A stretch of DNA of 64,000 nt from Luteolibacter rhizosphaerae (GCF_025950095.1 NZ_JAPDDR010000008.1:310001-374000); one strand, 5' to 3'; positions 42,723 to 51,885 are shown, numbered from the stretch's first letter. Notes: generated by a model from the sequence alone, not told the origin. Translations and numbers: made by a program.

Positions 42723-43583
42723 TCAGAGTGTCCCCATCGCGCCCTGCTGGAAATCGCGGAAGGCTTCCATGATCTCCATCGGCGTGTTCATCACGAAGGG
42801 GCCTTGACCCACGATCGGTTCGCCAATCGGCTCACCGCTCATCAGCAGCAGCCGCGAGTCCGCGAGAGCTTGGAAGAGAAGCTCGGTGCCTTCCCGCTCA
42901 AATACGGCCAAGGCTCCTTCCGCCGCCCTCTCGTCGCCGTCCATCATGATCTCCCCGCGCGGGACGAGGAGGGCCGTGGTGTGTCCGCTCGGGACCTCCA
43001 GGCGAACGAATTTCCCGGCTTTCACCTCGATGTCCCAGAGGTTGATCGGGGTGAAGGTCATGGCAGGTCCGCTCCGGCCTCCGAACTCACCCGCGATCAC
43101 GCGGACGCTTCCTGCTTGGTCGGGCATATCCACCACCGGGATGTCTTGCTTGAGCAGGGTCTGATAGCGTGGCGGCGCTCCCTTGTGCTTTGCGGGCAGG
43201 TTCACCCAGAGCTGTGCCATTTCGAAAAGCCCTCCGCTCCGGGCGAAATCTTCCGAGTGATACTCCTCATGGAGGAGGCCGCTGGCCGCAGTCATCCACT
43301 GGACATCTCCGGGGCCGATCTTGCCGCCGCCTCCACTGGAGTCGCGGTGTTCCACCTCGCCTTGGTAGCTGAGGGTCACGGTCTCGAAGCCACGATGCGG
43401 GTGAGCTCCAACGCCACGACGCCGGGTGGTAGGATCGAAGTGATGGGGCTCGGCGTAGTCGAGGAGCAGGAAGGGATCGAGCTCCTTCCCGAAGCGGTCG
43501 TAGGAGAACACCGACCTAACAGGAAAGCCGTCTCCCACCCAGTGGGTGCCCGAGCTCTGGTGGATGAAGTTCAGCTTTTTCAT
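42723..43583 (-). CDS. Pirin-family bicupin protein
   Basis: The 286-residue protein is a typical pirin: VRSVFSYDRFGKELDPFLLL then DYAEPHHF, and the metal-site segment GVGAHPHRGFETVTLSYQGE then VEHRDSSGG. IGPGDVQWMTAASGLLHEEY follows, and a C-terminal cupin carries SGEPIGEPIVGQGPFVMNT. Bacterial pirins include quercetin 2,3-dioxygenase activity and regulatory roles; the sequence does not decide between them. ATG 43583 is followed by KKLNFIH. It lies downstream of the isochorismatase pseudogene on the same strand, separated by a strong hairpin. Confidence 0.9.
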   Translation of the reverse strand: MKKLNFIHQSSGTHWVGDGFPVRSVFSYDRFGKELDPFLLLDYAEPHHFDPTTRRRGVGAHPHRGFETVTLSYQGEVEHRDSSGGGGKIGPGDVQWMTAASGLLHEEYHSEDFARSGGLFEMAQLWVNLPAKHKGAPPRYQTLLKQDIPVVDMPDQAGSVRVIAGEFGGRSGPAMTFTPINLWDIEVKAGKFVRLEVPSGHTTALLVPRGEIMMDGDERAAEGALAVFEREGTELLFQALADSRLLLMSGEPIGEPIVGQGPFVMNTPMEIMEAFRDFQQGAMGTL

Positions 43584-43655
43584 GGTTCGATCATCGCTTG
43601 CGATGCCGGTCTCGTAAAATACCCCTTTGGTCCGCTGAGCATGCCCGGGCGGCAT

Positions 43656-43687
43656 GGCCGGAGACCGCACGGGTGCGGTCCCCGGCC
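43656..43687. repeat. Strong intergenic hairpin between pirin and isochorismatase genes
   Basis: GGCCGG-A-GACCGCA and TGCGGTC-C-CCGGCC form a near-perfect 14-bp stem around CGGG. It has no T-run on either strand. It might attenuate transcription from the isochorismatase gene into pirin, or be a REP-like palindrome. Confidence 0.5.
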
Positions 43688-43694
43688 CGGTCTC

Positions 43695-44332
43695 TCACGT
43701 GTCCGCTGCCGCCTTGCCGTGGTTGTAGCTGTTGATCAGGCAGCGGTAGCTCGGCAGATGATTGGAGAACAAGGTGGCGAGCCCTTCGATGTCGTTCCGC
43801 CAATCGCGGTGGAGCTCGCATGCCGCGCCGAACCAGCTCATGAGCTGGACACCGGCCGCCTGCATGCGGAACCAAGCGGCATCGCGCGTGGTCTTGTTGA
43901 AGGTTCCGGAGGCATCGGTCACCACGAAGACCTCGAAGCCTTCCTCGATGGCGGAGAGTGCCGGGAAGGCCACGCAGACTTCGGTCACGATTCCCGCGAT
44001 CAGCAACTGCTTCTTGCCGTGGCCTTCACGGCCTTGACGAAGTCCTCGTTATCCCAAGCGTTGATATTCCCCGGGCGGGCGATGTAGGGTGCATCCGGGA
44101 ACATCTCTTTCAGTTCCGGCACCAAGGGGCCGTTCGGACCTTCCTCGAAGCTCGTTGTTAGGATGGTTGGGAGATTGAAGTACTTCGCGGCACTGGCGAA
44201 GGCCAGCACGCCATTCTTGAAATCATCCGGCGAGAAGTCCTGGACACAGTTGGTGAGGCCGGTCTGGTGATCCACTAGCAGCACGGCGACATCGTTTTTA
44301 TCCAAGCGGTTGTATTTGAATGCGGAGTTCAT
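43695..44332 (-). pseudogene. Isochorismatase-family (YcaC-like) hydrolase, frameshifted
   Basis: The N-terminal part (MNSAFKYNRLDKNDVAVLLV then DHQTGLTN, with the catalytic Asp) reads in one frame to a stop at about 44000. The remainder (LLIAGIVTEVCVAFPALSAI, with the catalytic Cys) continues in another frame from about 44010. Restoring one G in the run at 44017-44018 on the minus strand would give KAVKATGKKQLLIAGIV and one intact protein of about 212 residues. It is therefore a one-base deletion or a sequencing error. The LysR regulator is divergent and probably controls it together with pirin. Confidence 0.85.
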
Positions 44333-44436
44333 CTTGGTCTTTGGTTGAGATGGAGCATGTGGTGTATCAGATGCGAGATGCCGCCGGAAATACTTCGTGG
44401 TTCCGCTCACCATGCCCCGCAGGTATGCTGCCATTC

Positions 44437-45348
44437 ATGGAGCTGAGGCACCTGAGGTATTTCGTGGCCGTGGCGGAGGAGGAAAATGTGACCCGTGCCG
44501 CGGCGAGGCTGCGTGTCGCCCAGCCTTCGCTCAGCCGGCAGATCCGCGATCTGGAAGGAGAGCTGGGAGTCGAGCTGTTTGATCACGCGGCCCGCGCCCT
44601 GTGCCTAACTCCGGCGGGCCGACATTTCCTCCAGGAGGCGCGGGAAGCGATCGCGCGGGTTGATGAGGCGGTCCGGTCGGTGAGGGAGTATGCCCACGGC
44701 GAACATGGCGAGATTCACATCGGTTACTCCCCTACCTTGAGCAGTGCGATCCTGCCGCACGCCTTGCGCCGCTTCCAGAATCTCTATCCGAAGGTTCAAG
44801 TGCGGCTGCACGATCTATCGACCGCGGAGATGCTGGCGGGACTGCGGGCACGGGATCTGGGGGCCGCGCTGTTGGTCAGGCCGAGGGAACTCGCCTTGGA
44901 GGGACTCTCATTTCAGGAGATCGTCCGCTTTCGACCCGCGGTGGCGCTCCCGCCTGCGCATCCCCTTGCAGCGCTATCGAGCGTCAGCGTGGAGCAGTTG
45001 CTGGATCAGCCTCTCATCGCATACAACGACTCGGAGTATCCGGAGCATCGTGCGTGGCTCGAGCGGATCTTCGCGGAGAAGACCATGCCCAAGGTTGTGG
45101 CGGAGTTCGACAGCTTCTCCAGTCTCATCACCAGTGTGGAGTCGGGTTGTGGCCTCGCCATCGTACAGATGGGTTTCGAGAATCTCGCGGGCTCGAGGCT
45201 CGAGGTTCGTCCGGTCCGCGACCTGCAGGGAAGGGAATTTTCCTTCGGGGTAGCGCAATCCCGGAAGGACGACTCGCGCCTGACAAAGGAGTTCGTCGCC
45301 AGCTGTCTCGCTTGTTCGGAACTCGGCGAGCCAGCGATGGAAGCATGA
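44437..45348 (+). CDS. LysR-family transcriptional regulator
   Basis: The 303-residue protein has an N-terminal winged helix-turn-helix (MELRHLRYFVAVAEEENVTR then AAARLRVAQPSLSRQIRDLE, residues 1-60). A periplasmic-binding-protein-like effector domain follows (IHIGYSPTLSSAILPHALRR, GLAIVQMGFENL). ATG 44437 starts directly at MELRHL as in most LysR proteins; the frame extends upstream to 44320 without a fitting domain. It is divergent from the isochorismatase gene across about 100 bases, the standard arrangement for a LysR activator and its target. The effector is unknown. Confidence 0.92.
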   Translation: MELRHLRYFVAVAEEENVTRAAARLRVAQPSLSRQIRDLEGELGVELFDHAARALCLTPAGRHFLQEAREAIARVDEAVRSVREYAHGEHGEIHIGYSPTLSSAILPHALRRFQNLYPKVQVRLHDLSTAEMLAGLRARDLGAALLVRPRELALEGLSFQEIVRFRPAVALPPAHPLAALSSVSVEQLLDQPLIAYNDSEYPEHRAWLERIFAEKTMPKVVAEFDSFSSLITSVESGCGLAIVQMGFENLAGSRLEVRPVRDLQGREFSFGVAQSRKDDSRLTKEFVASCLACSELGEPAMEA

Positions 45349-45354
45349 AGAGGG

Positions 45355-45392
45355 CAAAAAAGAGTGGCCGCCCTTCCCCAAGGACGGCCACT
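45355..45392 (-). terminator. Terminator of the GH109 gene
   Basis: AGTGGCCGCCC (45363-45373) pairs with GGACGGCCACT (45382-45392) with one mismatch. On the minus strand this is followed by CTTTTTT. Confidence 0.85.
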
Positions 45393-45425
45393 GAACCCAA
45401 CAAAGAAAGGGAATAGAGACGCGGA

Positions 45426-46823
45426 TCAGGCGATCACGCCCAGCGGCTTGGTCGTCTTCCAGCCGCCGCGGGTGAAGTCCGGGAAATCCTGCGGCATGCC
45501 GTCTTCCTTCACCGACTTCTCGCTGAGCGGAGCGACGGAGGACCAGAAGCAGCCTTCGTAGACGTTCTGGTCGAGCGGCTCGCCCTTACGGAGGCACTCG
45601 ATGATGCGGTAGAGCATGAGGAAATCCATGCCGCCGTGGCCGCCCATCTTCGCGGACAGTTCGCCCATGCGCTTGTAGAGCGGGTGCTCGTACTTCTGGG
45701 CGATGGCATCGAACTCCTCCGAGCTGGTCCACTGGTGGTAGCTCTTGGTCATGCCTTCGATGGCCATGCCGTTCGGGAAGCCCTTGAGCGTGCCCTTGGT
45801 GCCTTGGATCAGGTTGTGGCGGGAGTAAGGGCGCGGCGAGGTTTCATCCCACTGCACCAGCACGGTGCGGCCAAGCACGGTCTTGATGATCGAGGTGTTG
45901 ATGTCGCCACCCTCGTAATTGAGCGTCTTGAACTCCGGCTTGGTAAGCTTCTTCGATTGCGCGGCGTAGAGCGCGCGGCCCTTGGCGGGCGAGGAGAAGG
46001 AAACGAGGCGGCGGAAGTTGTCCTCGGTGCGGGCGAGGCTCATGTACTGCGCCACCGGTCCGAGGCCGTGGCAGGGGTACAGGTTGCCATTGCGCTTCGC
46101 GTAATGGTAGGTGCGCCAGGAGCCGGTGGTATCGCCATTCTCCATCTGGCCGCGCAGCTCGTGGATGTAAGCGGCCTCGCCATGCAGGAGCTCGCCGATC
46201 ACGCCTTGGCGGACCATGTTCAGGTAGAGGAGTTCCTCGCGACCGTAGTTCACGTTCTCCATCAGCATGCAGTGGCGGCCGGTGGCTTCGGAAGTGTTCA
46301 CGATCTCCCACATCTCCTCGACAGTGAGGGCGATCGGGATCTCCACGAAGGCGTGCGCGCCGGCCTTCATGGCGGCGACGGCCATCGGGCCGTGGAGTTC
46401 CCACGGGGTGGCGATGAAGACGGCATCCGGCTTCGCTTCCACGAGCATCTTCTGCCAGGCATTCTCATCGCCGGAGTAGAGCTTCGGTTTGTGGCCCTTC
46501 TCGACGACCTTCTTCTCGGAGCGCTTCACGAGATCCTCGCGCAGGTCGCTGATGGCGACGACCTCCACGCCCTCGATCACGGCGAGCTGGGAGATGTGGC
46601 CGGAACCGCGAGCACCGACGCCAATGATCGCGACCTTCACTTTATCGAGCTTCGGCGCGGCGAAATCGCCCATGTACTTTGCGCCGGAGGGCCGGGCTGG
46701 CGAACCCTGTGCACCCGCGATGCCGGTGGCAGCCGTGAAGGCGGCACCCACGCCGCCCAAAGTCTTCAAGAAGCTCCGGCGGCCTGCGGCGGAAATAGTC
46801 ACTTTTTCGTCTCCGTTGATCAT
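45426..46823 (-). CDS. GH109-type glycosidase of the Gfo/Idh/MocA fold, Tat-exported
   Basis: GH109 enzymes use tightly bound NAD to hydrolyse alpha-N-acetylgalactosamine and some other glycosides. The 465-residue protein has a twin-arginine signal (AAGRRSFLKTLGGVGAAF). A Rossmann nucleotide-binding motif (VKVAIIGVGARGSGHISQL) and the family hallmarks follow: TPWELHGPMAVAAMKAG, MENVNYGREELLYLNMV, YPCHGLGPVAQYMSLAR and KMGGHGGMDFLMLYRI. The length is typical. It is a monocistronic unit with its own terminator, divergent from a secreted-protein gene. The natural substrate may be mucin-type or other host or algal glycans; that is inference. Confidence 0.9.
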   Translation of the reverse strand: MINGDEKVTISAAGRRSFLKTLGGVGAAFTAATGIAGAQGSPARPSGAKYMGDFAAPKLDKVKVAIIGVGARGSGHISQLAVIEGVEVVAISDLREDLVKRSEKKVVEKGHKPKLYSGDENAWQKMLVEAKPDAVFIATPWELHGPMAVAAMKAGAHAFVEIPIALTVEEMWEIVNTSEATGRHCMLMENVNYGREELLYLNMVRQGVIGELLHGEAAYIHELRGQMENGDTTGSWRTYHYAKRNGNLYPCHGLGPVAQYMSLARTEDNFRRLVSFSSPAKGRALYAAQSKKLTKPEFKTLNYEGGDINTSIIKTVLGRTVLVQWDETSPRPYSRHNLIQGTKGTLKGFPNGMAIEGMTKSYHQWTSSEEFDAIAQKYEHPLYKRMGELSAKMGGHGGMDFLMLYRIIECLRKGEPLDQNVYEGCFWSSVAPLSEKSVKEDGMPQDFPDFTRGGWKTTKPLGVIA

Positions 46824-47056
46824 TTTGGTGTCGCGTGGAATACCGATGGGTAGCGAATTCCCTTTCAGGTGACAACCCCGCGAATCGCCGGATTTTTGCG
46901 ATTTTGGGTAGCGGCAGGTCCGGATGTGAAAACCTGAGTGGGAAGAGTGGTTTGAGAAGGATTCGGCAGTCTGTCAGATCGGTGGATGCATTTGGAAATG
47001 ATGGCCTTTCTGGCGTCCCGATTGCTTGTGCGATCCCGAATAGAGTTCGAGATCTT

Positions 47057-47893
47057 ATGAAACATATACTTCCGGTTATTCTCGTCCTTGGTGGCCACTC
47101 CTTGCTGGCCGAGACGGTGGTCCAGCCCGCCGATATCTCCGCCACGAATGCGGGCAGTCTCTATAACGGCTACGGCAGCTCGCAGCTCGCTCCGCCGAAT
47201 GTGATGAGCTCCTCCTTCCAGCCCTTCAATCCGGCGCTGGGAACCCTGAGCTCCTTCACGGTGCGCTACGAGATCGGAGGCGAGTTGTCCGGCGGCGTGG
47301 GTACGGATGCCGAGGTGGCCTCGGCCAATGCGGGCTTCGGCGGCACCTACAAGATCGGCGGCTCCGCGTTCTTCGGCGGTGGTGGCGGCGGTGGTTCCGA
47401 GGCGGAGGCGGGGACCGAACTCTCGGGCACCTACGGCATGCCTGCCTACGAGCGGACCTTCCTGCCCGGAGATGCGGGCAACCCGGCGTCCGGAGCGAAT
47501 GCCTATGACCCCGCGATTCTCACCGCGGTGACGGGAGCTGCACCGGTGCCGGTGACCTTTGACATGACGCCGAGCAATGGCGTGAACGTGAACTACAGCA
47601 ATGTGCAGGACCTTTCCGCCAGCCTGAATGGCAAGATCACCCTGACGTACACTTATGAAACCGGGGCTGGCACCGAGGAATTGAAGGTAACCAGCATCGT
47701 GAGGAACGGCGCACAGGAGACTGTCTCGATCGAATGGACCTCGAGCACGGGAAAGACCTACGCGGTGGAGGCTTGGGATGGCACCGGTGACTGGACGACG
47801 ATCGCGCCGTCCGTGACGGGCGGATCCTACACCGAGGAGAATGTCCCTGCCACGGTGCCGCGCCGTTTCTACCGCGTGCGGGAAAACGAGTGA
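47057..47893 (+). CDS. Secreted protein with a verrucomicrobial C-terminal domain
   Basis: The 278-residue protein has a signal peptide (MKHILPVILVLGGHSLLAET). The Gly/Ser/Ala-rich, predicted beta-rich body includes a run of seven Gly (FFGGGGGGGSE). The C-terminal domain has the pattern VSIEWTSSTGKTYAVEAWDG and ends RRFYRVREN. The same pattern closes the SGNH-hydrolase protein elsewhere in this window, so it is a shared module, probably for surface attachment or folding. I do not recognise the main body. ATG 47057 gives the signal peptide; the longer frame from 46835 overlaps the GH109 promoter region and is rejected. Confidence 0.7.
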   Translation: MKHILPVILVLGGHSLLAETVVQPADISATNAGSLYNGYGSSQLAPPNVMSSSFQPFNPALGTLSSFTVRYEIGGELSGGVGTDAEVASANAGFGGTYKIGGSAFFGGGGGGGSEAEAGTELSGTYGMPAYERTFLPGDAGNPASGANAYDPAILTAVTGAAPVPVTFDMTPSNGVNVNYSNVQDLSASLNGKITLTYTYETGAGTEELKVTSIVRNGAQETVSIEWTSSTGKTYAVEAWDGTGDWTTIAPSVTGGSYTEENVPATVPRRFYRVRENE

Positions 47894-47912
47894 GCGGAGA
47901 TCGGTTTCGATG

Positions 47913-47945
47913 ATCCGGCCGCCCCCTCGGGACGGCCGGATTTTT
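47913..47945 (+). terminator. Rho-independent terminator
   Basis: ATCCGGCCG (47913-47921) pairs perfectly with CGGCCGGAT (47933-47941), followed by TTTTTC. It lies about 20 bases after the secreted-protein stop. Confidence 0.85.
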
Positions 47946-48013
47946 CGTGTCCGCGGCGGATGGAAAAAACCATTCGGCATCGGCCTCTTGCCGCGCCAAG
48001 TTGGTAGCAGCTT

Positions 48014-48466
48014 ATGAGGATTGAAGGAATCAAGGGCTGCTATGAGAAGACGGGCGGGATGTTCTACTTCGCGCGGATGTGCTCGAAGATCCGCCTGCGC
48101 GGGGAGGACAAACTGCCGGAGGACTATTTCGACATGCTGGGGAAGGGCTTCGATGGCCGGACCTGTCGCTACCTTGGAGTGAGCTATGAGGAGCTGAAGG
48201 CGCAGGTGCTGGATGGCAAGGAAGACAGCGAGGTATTGGAGTGGTGCTTCAGCAAGGGGCGCCGGCTGACCGCGGAGGAGATCCTGATCTACAACAGCTT
48301 CATGAGCAAACGCGGCTGGCGGGATGACGAGACGGACGAATTCATCCCCCAGGCGATCAAGGATTACGGGGTGCCGGATGACGGGAAGGTGATCACGGAC
48401 TTCGACCTGATCGAGGTGGACGAGGCGCGCTGGTATCCGGACATGTGGCGCGATGCGTGGAAGTGA
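48014..48466 (+). CDS. DUF5069-family protein
   Basis: The 150-residue cytoplasmic protein fits the DUF5069 family seen mainly in Verrucomicrobiota and relatives: KTGGMFYFARMCSKIRLRGE, LPEDYFDMLGKGFDGRTCRY, VLEWCFSKGRRLTAEE and FMSKRGWRDDETDEFIPQAI. No catalytic motif or function is known to me. It lacks a signal peptide. The next gene starts 4 bases after its stop, so the two are likely co-transcribed. Confidence 0.78.
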   Translation: MRIEGIKGCYEKTGGMFYFARMCSKIRLRGEDKLPEDYFDMLGKGFDGRTCRYLGVSYEELKAQVLDGKEDSEVLEWCFSKGRRLTAEEILIYNSFMSKRGWRDDETDEFIPQAIKDYGVPDDGKVITDFDLIEVDEARWYPDMWRDAWK

Positions 48467-48470
48467 GCTG

Positions 48471-49490
48471 ATGGCGCGAACTCTTCCATCGCTGACCGCG
48501 GTTCTTCCCGCGTTGATGCTGCTGGCCTCTTGCCAGACGGCGAAGTTTTACACGCAGGCGGCGGGCGGGCAGTTCGAAATTCTGCGGAAGAGCAAACCGA
48601 TCCCGCCGATCATCGCGGACCCGGCCACTCCGCCGAAACTCAAGCGGCAGTTGTCATCGGTGCAGGAGATCCGGCAGTTCGCGAAGGATTACCTCACCTT
48701 GCCGGGCGACGAGAGCTACGGGAAGTATGCCGATCTGGGCAGGCCATACGTGGTGTGGACGCTCTATGCCGCGCCGGAGTTTTCGCTCGAGCCTAAGACT
48801 TGGTGGTATCCCACGCTCGGTCGCTTGGATTACCGCGGCTTCTTCCGCGAGTCCGATACCGACGAGCTGGTGGCCAAGCTACGCCAGGAGGGCTACGATG
48901 TGGCATCGGGCGGCACGACCGCTTACTCGACCTTGGGGTGGCTGCATGACCCGGTGCTGAACACCTTCGTGGATGCCGCGGATGTGGATCTTGCCGAGTT
49001 AATCTTCCACGAGCTCACTCACCGTCGCTTGTTCCGGAATGGCGATACGACCTTCAACGAAAGCCTGGCCAATGCGGTGGCCGAGGTGGGGGTGAAGCGC
49101 TGGCTGAAGCACCATGGGCGGTTTGACGATCTCAGGAAATACGAGGCGCGGTTGGTGCGCCGGGCTCAGTTCTATGACCGCATCGATTCCACCCGCGCGG
49201 AGCTAAAAACGCTCTATGATTCCAAGCTGCCGGAGGGGGAGATGCGGCGCGAGAAGGCGCGGATCTTCCTAGGACTACAGAACAACTTCCGCGAGCTGCG
49301 GCGGCGCTGGGGCGGGCGCGGGTTGGAGAACTGGCTGAAGGAGGACGTGAACAATGCGCACCTCGTTTCGGTGATCACCTATCACCATCACGTTCCCGCT
49401 TTCCACAAGCTTTTGGAGGAGTGTGGCGGTGATCTCGACCGTTTCTTTGAGGAGGCGGCGAAGATGAAGCTGCCGGAGCCGGAGCGATGA
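48471..49490 (+). CDS. Lipoprotein zinc metallopeptidase (putative aminopeptidase family)
   Basis: The 339-residue protein has a lipoprotein signal with lipobox LLASC. A gluzincin-type site follows: IFHELTHRRLF (HEXXH near residue 180) and, 20 residues on, NESLANAVAEVG with the third-ligand Glu. Other blocks (RPYVVWTLYAAPEFSLEPKT, GGTTAYSTLGWLHDPVLNT) match the bacterial putative-aminopeptidase family (Pfam DUF2265 type). It should act on peptides in the periplasm. ATG 48471 is chosen because it gives the lipobox and starts 4 bases after the DUF5069 gene; an in-frame start at 48453 overlaps that gene. Confidence 0.85.
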   Translation: MARTLPSLTAVLPALMLLASCQTAKFYTQAAGGQFEILRKSKPIPPIIADPATPPKLKRQLSSVQEIRQFAKDYLTLPGDESYGKYADLGRPYVVWTLYAAPEFSLEPKTWWYPTLGRLDYRGFFRESDTDELVAKLRQEGYDVASGGTTAYSTLGWLHDPVLNTFVDAADVDLAELIFHELTHRRLFRNGDTTFNESLANAVAEVGVKRWLKHHGRFDDLRKYEARLVRRAQFYDRIDSTRAELKTLYDSKLPEGEMRREKARIFLGLQNNFRELRRRWGGRGLENWLKEDVNNAHLVSVITYHHHVPAFHKLLEECGGDLDRFFEEAAKMKLPEPER

Positions 49491-49530
49491 GGGGTGATAT
49501 GAATGGCGGGGAACGTCCGTTTTGCTGGGT

Positions 49531-51135
49531 GTGAAACCCTTCCTCCTGCCTCTTCTCCTCGGGAGCGTCTTGGCGGCCGAGCCTGCCAAGGAGCGCTGGA
49601 TTTACCTGCCCGCAAACTTCCAGGTCGATGCGAAGGCGGATGAAGTGGCCGGTCTGATCACTCGTGCGGGGAAGGCAGGCTATACCCACGCGCTGGTGGC
49701 GGACTCGAAGTTCAGCCGCCTCGCCACGGTGATGCCGAACTACGCGCCGAACGTGGCGAAGGTGAAGGCGGCGGCGAAGGAGGCGAAGATGGAGATCGTG
49801 CCGGCGCTATTCCCCGTCGGCTACTCGAACGATGCGCTGTTCCACGATCCGAACCTTGCGGAGGGACTGCCGGTGAGGGATGCGAAGTTCGTGGTCAAGG
49901 GCGGCTCGGCGGAGATCGTGGCGGATCCGCCGGTGTCCCTGCCGGGCGGGCAGATGAATGATCGGAGCGGCTGGGGCTTCATCGACGACAATCTGGTGGT
50001 CGAAGATGGCGCAATGCGCTCGGGGCCGACGGAGGGCAACGCCCGCATGCAGCAGCCGCTGAAGGTATCGCTCTTCCGGCAATATCACGTCTCGGTGCGG
50101 ATCAGGACCGCAGGCTTCGGGGGCGGTCAGGCGGAAATCAAGGCGATCGGCAAGAATGGTCGGCAACTGCAGTGGAGTTACCTGAAGGTGCAGCCGGACC
50201 AAGGCTGGACTCAGCACGACGTGACCTTCAATTCGCTGGATTCGGAGGAGGTGGGGATCTACTTCGGGGTCTGGGGCGGGCATCGCGGCACGCTATGGTG
50301 GGACGATGCGAAGATTGAGGAGTGCGGACCGGTGAATCTCTTGCGCCGTCCCGGGGCTCCGCTGGTGGTGAAGCTGGAGGGGGGACGGGAGCTCGTGGAA
50401 CAGCATGATTTCGCCAAGCTCGAGGACACGGGGATGGGCACCAAGCCTTGGGCGGGCGAGTTCACTTCCTGGCACGAAGCGCCTATCCTTCAGATTAAAG
50501 ACCTGAAGGATGGAGATGTACTGAGGGTGTCGTACTACCACACCCATGTCATCCACGATGGCCAGGTCTGCGGCTGTGTGGAGGAGCCTGCCTTCAGGGA
50601 AATCCTGCGCGATCAAGCCGGGCGGGTGCCGCAATTGTGGGAGACCAAGATTCACATGATGTCGCACGATGAATGGCGGGTGCTGGGCTGGGATGCCTCC
50701 TGTTTGAAGAGTGGACTGGGCCCCGGAGGCATCGTGGCCAAGAATGCTCGTTTCTGCGTGGACCTGCTGAAGGAGAAGGTGCCCGCCGGGAGAATCCTCG
50801 TGTGGAACGACATGTTCGATCCCCACCACAATGCGGTGAAGGATTACTATCTGGTGAACGGCAGTCTGGAAGGAGCTTGGGAAGGACTGGAGCCGAAGGT
50901 GCAGATCATGAATTGGAACTTCGGCAAGCGGGAGGAGAGTCTCGCCTTCTTCCAGAAGCGCGGCCATGAGCAAGTCATCGCGGGCTTTTATGATGAGCCG
51001 CTACAGAATGTCTCCGCCTGGATCGACTCCGGGGAAAAGGTGGAGGGCGTGAAGGGTTTCATGTACACCACCTGGCGGAGCGATTATTCGAAACTCGAAG
51101 AGGTGGCGGAGATCCTGCGGAAGCGGGGATGGTGA
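49531..51135 (+). CDS. Secreted protein with TIM-barrel-like and carbohydrate-binding-like regions
   Basis: The 534-residue protein has a signal peptide (PFLLPLLLGSVLAAEPAKER). It begins with barrel-like segments (GLITRAGKAGYTHALVADSK, KEAKMEIVPALFPVGYS). A beta-sandwich insertion of about 130 residues follows (YHVSVRIRTAGFGGGQAEIK, VGIYFGVWGGHRGTLWWDDA), then more barrel strands (GRILVWNDMFDPHHNAVKDY, VIAGFYDEP, KGFMYTTWRSDYSKLEEVAE). This resembles glycoside-hydrolase barrels with a carbohydrate-binding insert, but I do not recognise the family or a secure catalytic pair. The start is GTG 49531; a TTG at 49522 is an alternative with slightly better ribosome-binding-site spacing. Confidence 0.65.
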   Translation: MKPFLLPLLLGSVLAAEPAKERWIYLPANFQVDAKADEVAGLITRAGKAGYTHALVADSKFSRLATVMPNYAPNVAKVKAAAKEAKMEIVPALFPVGYSNDALFHDPNLAEGLPVRDAKFVVKGGSAEIVADPPVSLPGGQMNDRSGWGFIDDNLVVEDGAMRSGPTEGNARMQQPLKVSLFRQYHVSVRIRTAGFGGGQAEIKAIGKNGRQLQWSYLKVQPDQGWTQHDVTFNSLDSEEVGIYFGVWGGHRGTLWWDDAKIEECGPVNLLRRPGAPLVVKLEGGRELVEQHDFAKLEDTGMGTKPWAGEFTSWHEAPILQIKDLKDGDVLRVSYYHTHVIHDGQVCGCVEEPAFREILRDQAGRVPQLWETKIHMMSHDEWRVLGWDASCLKSGLGPGGIVAKNARFCVDLLKEKVPAGRILVWNDMFDPHHNAVKDYYLVNGSLEGAWEGLEPKVQIMNWNFGKREESLAFFQKRGHEQVIAGFYDEPLQNVSAWIDSGEKVEGVKGFMYTTWRSDYSKLEEVAEILRKRGW

Positions 51136-51174
51136 ATCTTCTGCGTGACGAGTGAACCTGCGTGGCGGAGGATC

Positions 51175-51885
51175 ATGGCCGTGAAGCTTCCATTCGTGCT
51201 CATTCTCTGTCTCGTCTTCGCGATGATCGGGTTCTTCGGGGGCAAGATTTCCGGCAAGTCGGCGGACGGGGAAGACGATCCAAGTGCCAAGCCGGGGAGC
51301 GGTGCTGTGGTGAGCGGTCCGAGAGGGGAAGACCCGGATTCGCGGCGCGGGACGGCAGGGAAAAAATCCGAGCGCCGCACGAGCTCTTCCGGCGGCGAGA
51401 AGCGTCTTTCGGACGAGTTGAAGGAGCTGCTGACGATGTGGAACAAGCCAGACGTGAAGGTGGAAGAGGGGGATGAGCGCGAGATCTTGCATGCGGATCT
51501 TGGAGAGCTCAGCCAGATCCTCGCATCCATCAGCCGGGCGGATGCCGGGGACTTGGCGGAGCTGCGGGAGATGCTGATGAAGACGGAGGAAACCACCGAC
51601 GACGGCGAGATGCTCAATGCCTTGCTGATGCTGCCGCTGATCGGCCGTGATATCGAGATCCGCGGATCCGCAGTGTTGGAGGAAACGGTGGAAAAGGCCG
51701 CGGTCGAGGAAGACGACAACTTCTCCGAGGTGCTGCCGATGATGGCCTACACGCTCGCCAAGCGGAACCCGGCCGAGGCCGAGGCATGGCTGAAGAATTT
51801 CGAGGCGAGGCCGGATGTCGATGACTTCACGGTTGATGTGGACGAGCTGCGAGCCGTAATCGAGAAGGCAAAGACGGATCCTTAA
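51175..51885 (+). CDS. Membrane-anchored protein of unknown function
   Basis: The 236-residue protein has one N-terminal membrane helix (LPFVLILCLVFAMIGFFGGK). A low-complexity Gly/Ser/Asp/Arg linker follows (about 35-85), then an acidic helical domain (LSDELKELLTMW, LGELSQILASISRADAGDLA, AEAEAWLKNFEARPDVDD). I do not recognise the family. GGCGGAGG precedes ATG 51175 at good spacing, which decides the start over an in-frame codon at 51145. Its stop overlaps the stop of folP on the opposite strand by a few bases. Confidence 0.65.
   Translation: MAVKLPFVLILCLVFAMIGFFGGKISGKSADGEDDPSAKPGSGAVVSGPRGEDPDSRRGTAGKKSERRTSSSGGEKRLSDELKELLTMWNKPDVKVEEGDEREILHADLGELSQILASISRADAGDLAELREMLMKTEETTDDGEMLNALLMLPLIGRDIEIRGSAVLEETVEKAAVEEDDNFSEVLPMMAYTLAKRNPAEAEAWLKNFEARPDVDDFTVDVDELRAVIEKAKTDP

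Noticed and set aside
45636-46853. Long plus-strand open frame antisense to the GH109 gene
   Set aside because: It is a shadow of a well-supported gene with signal peptide and family motifs on the other strand.
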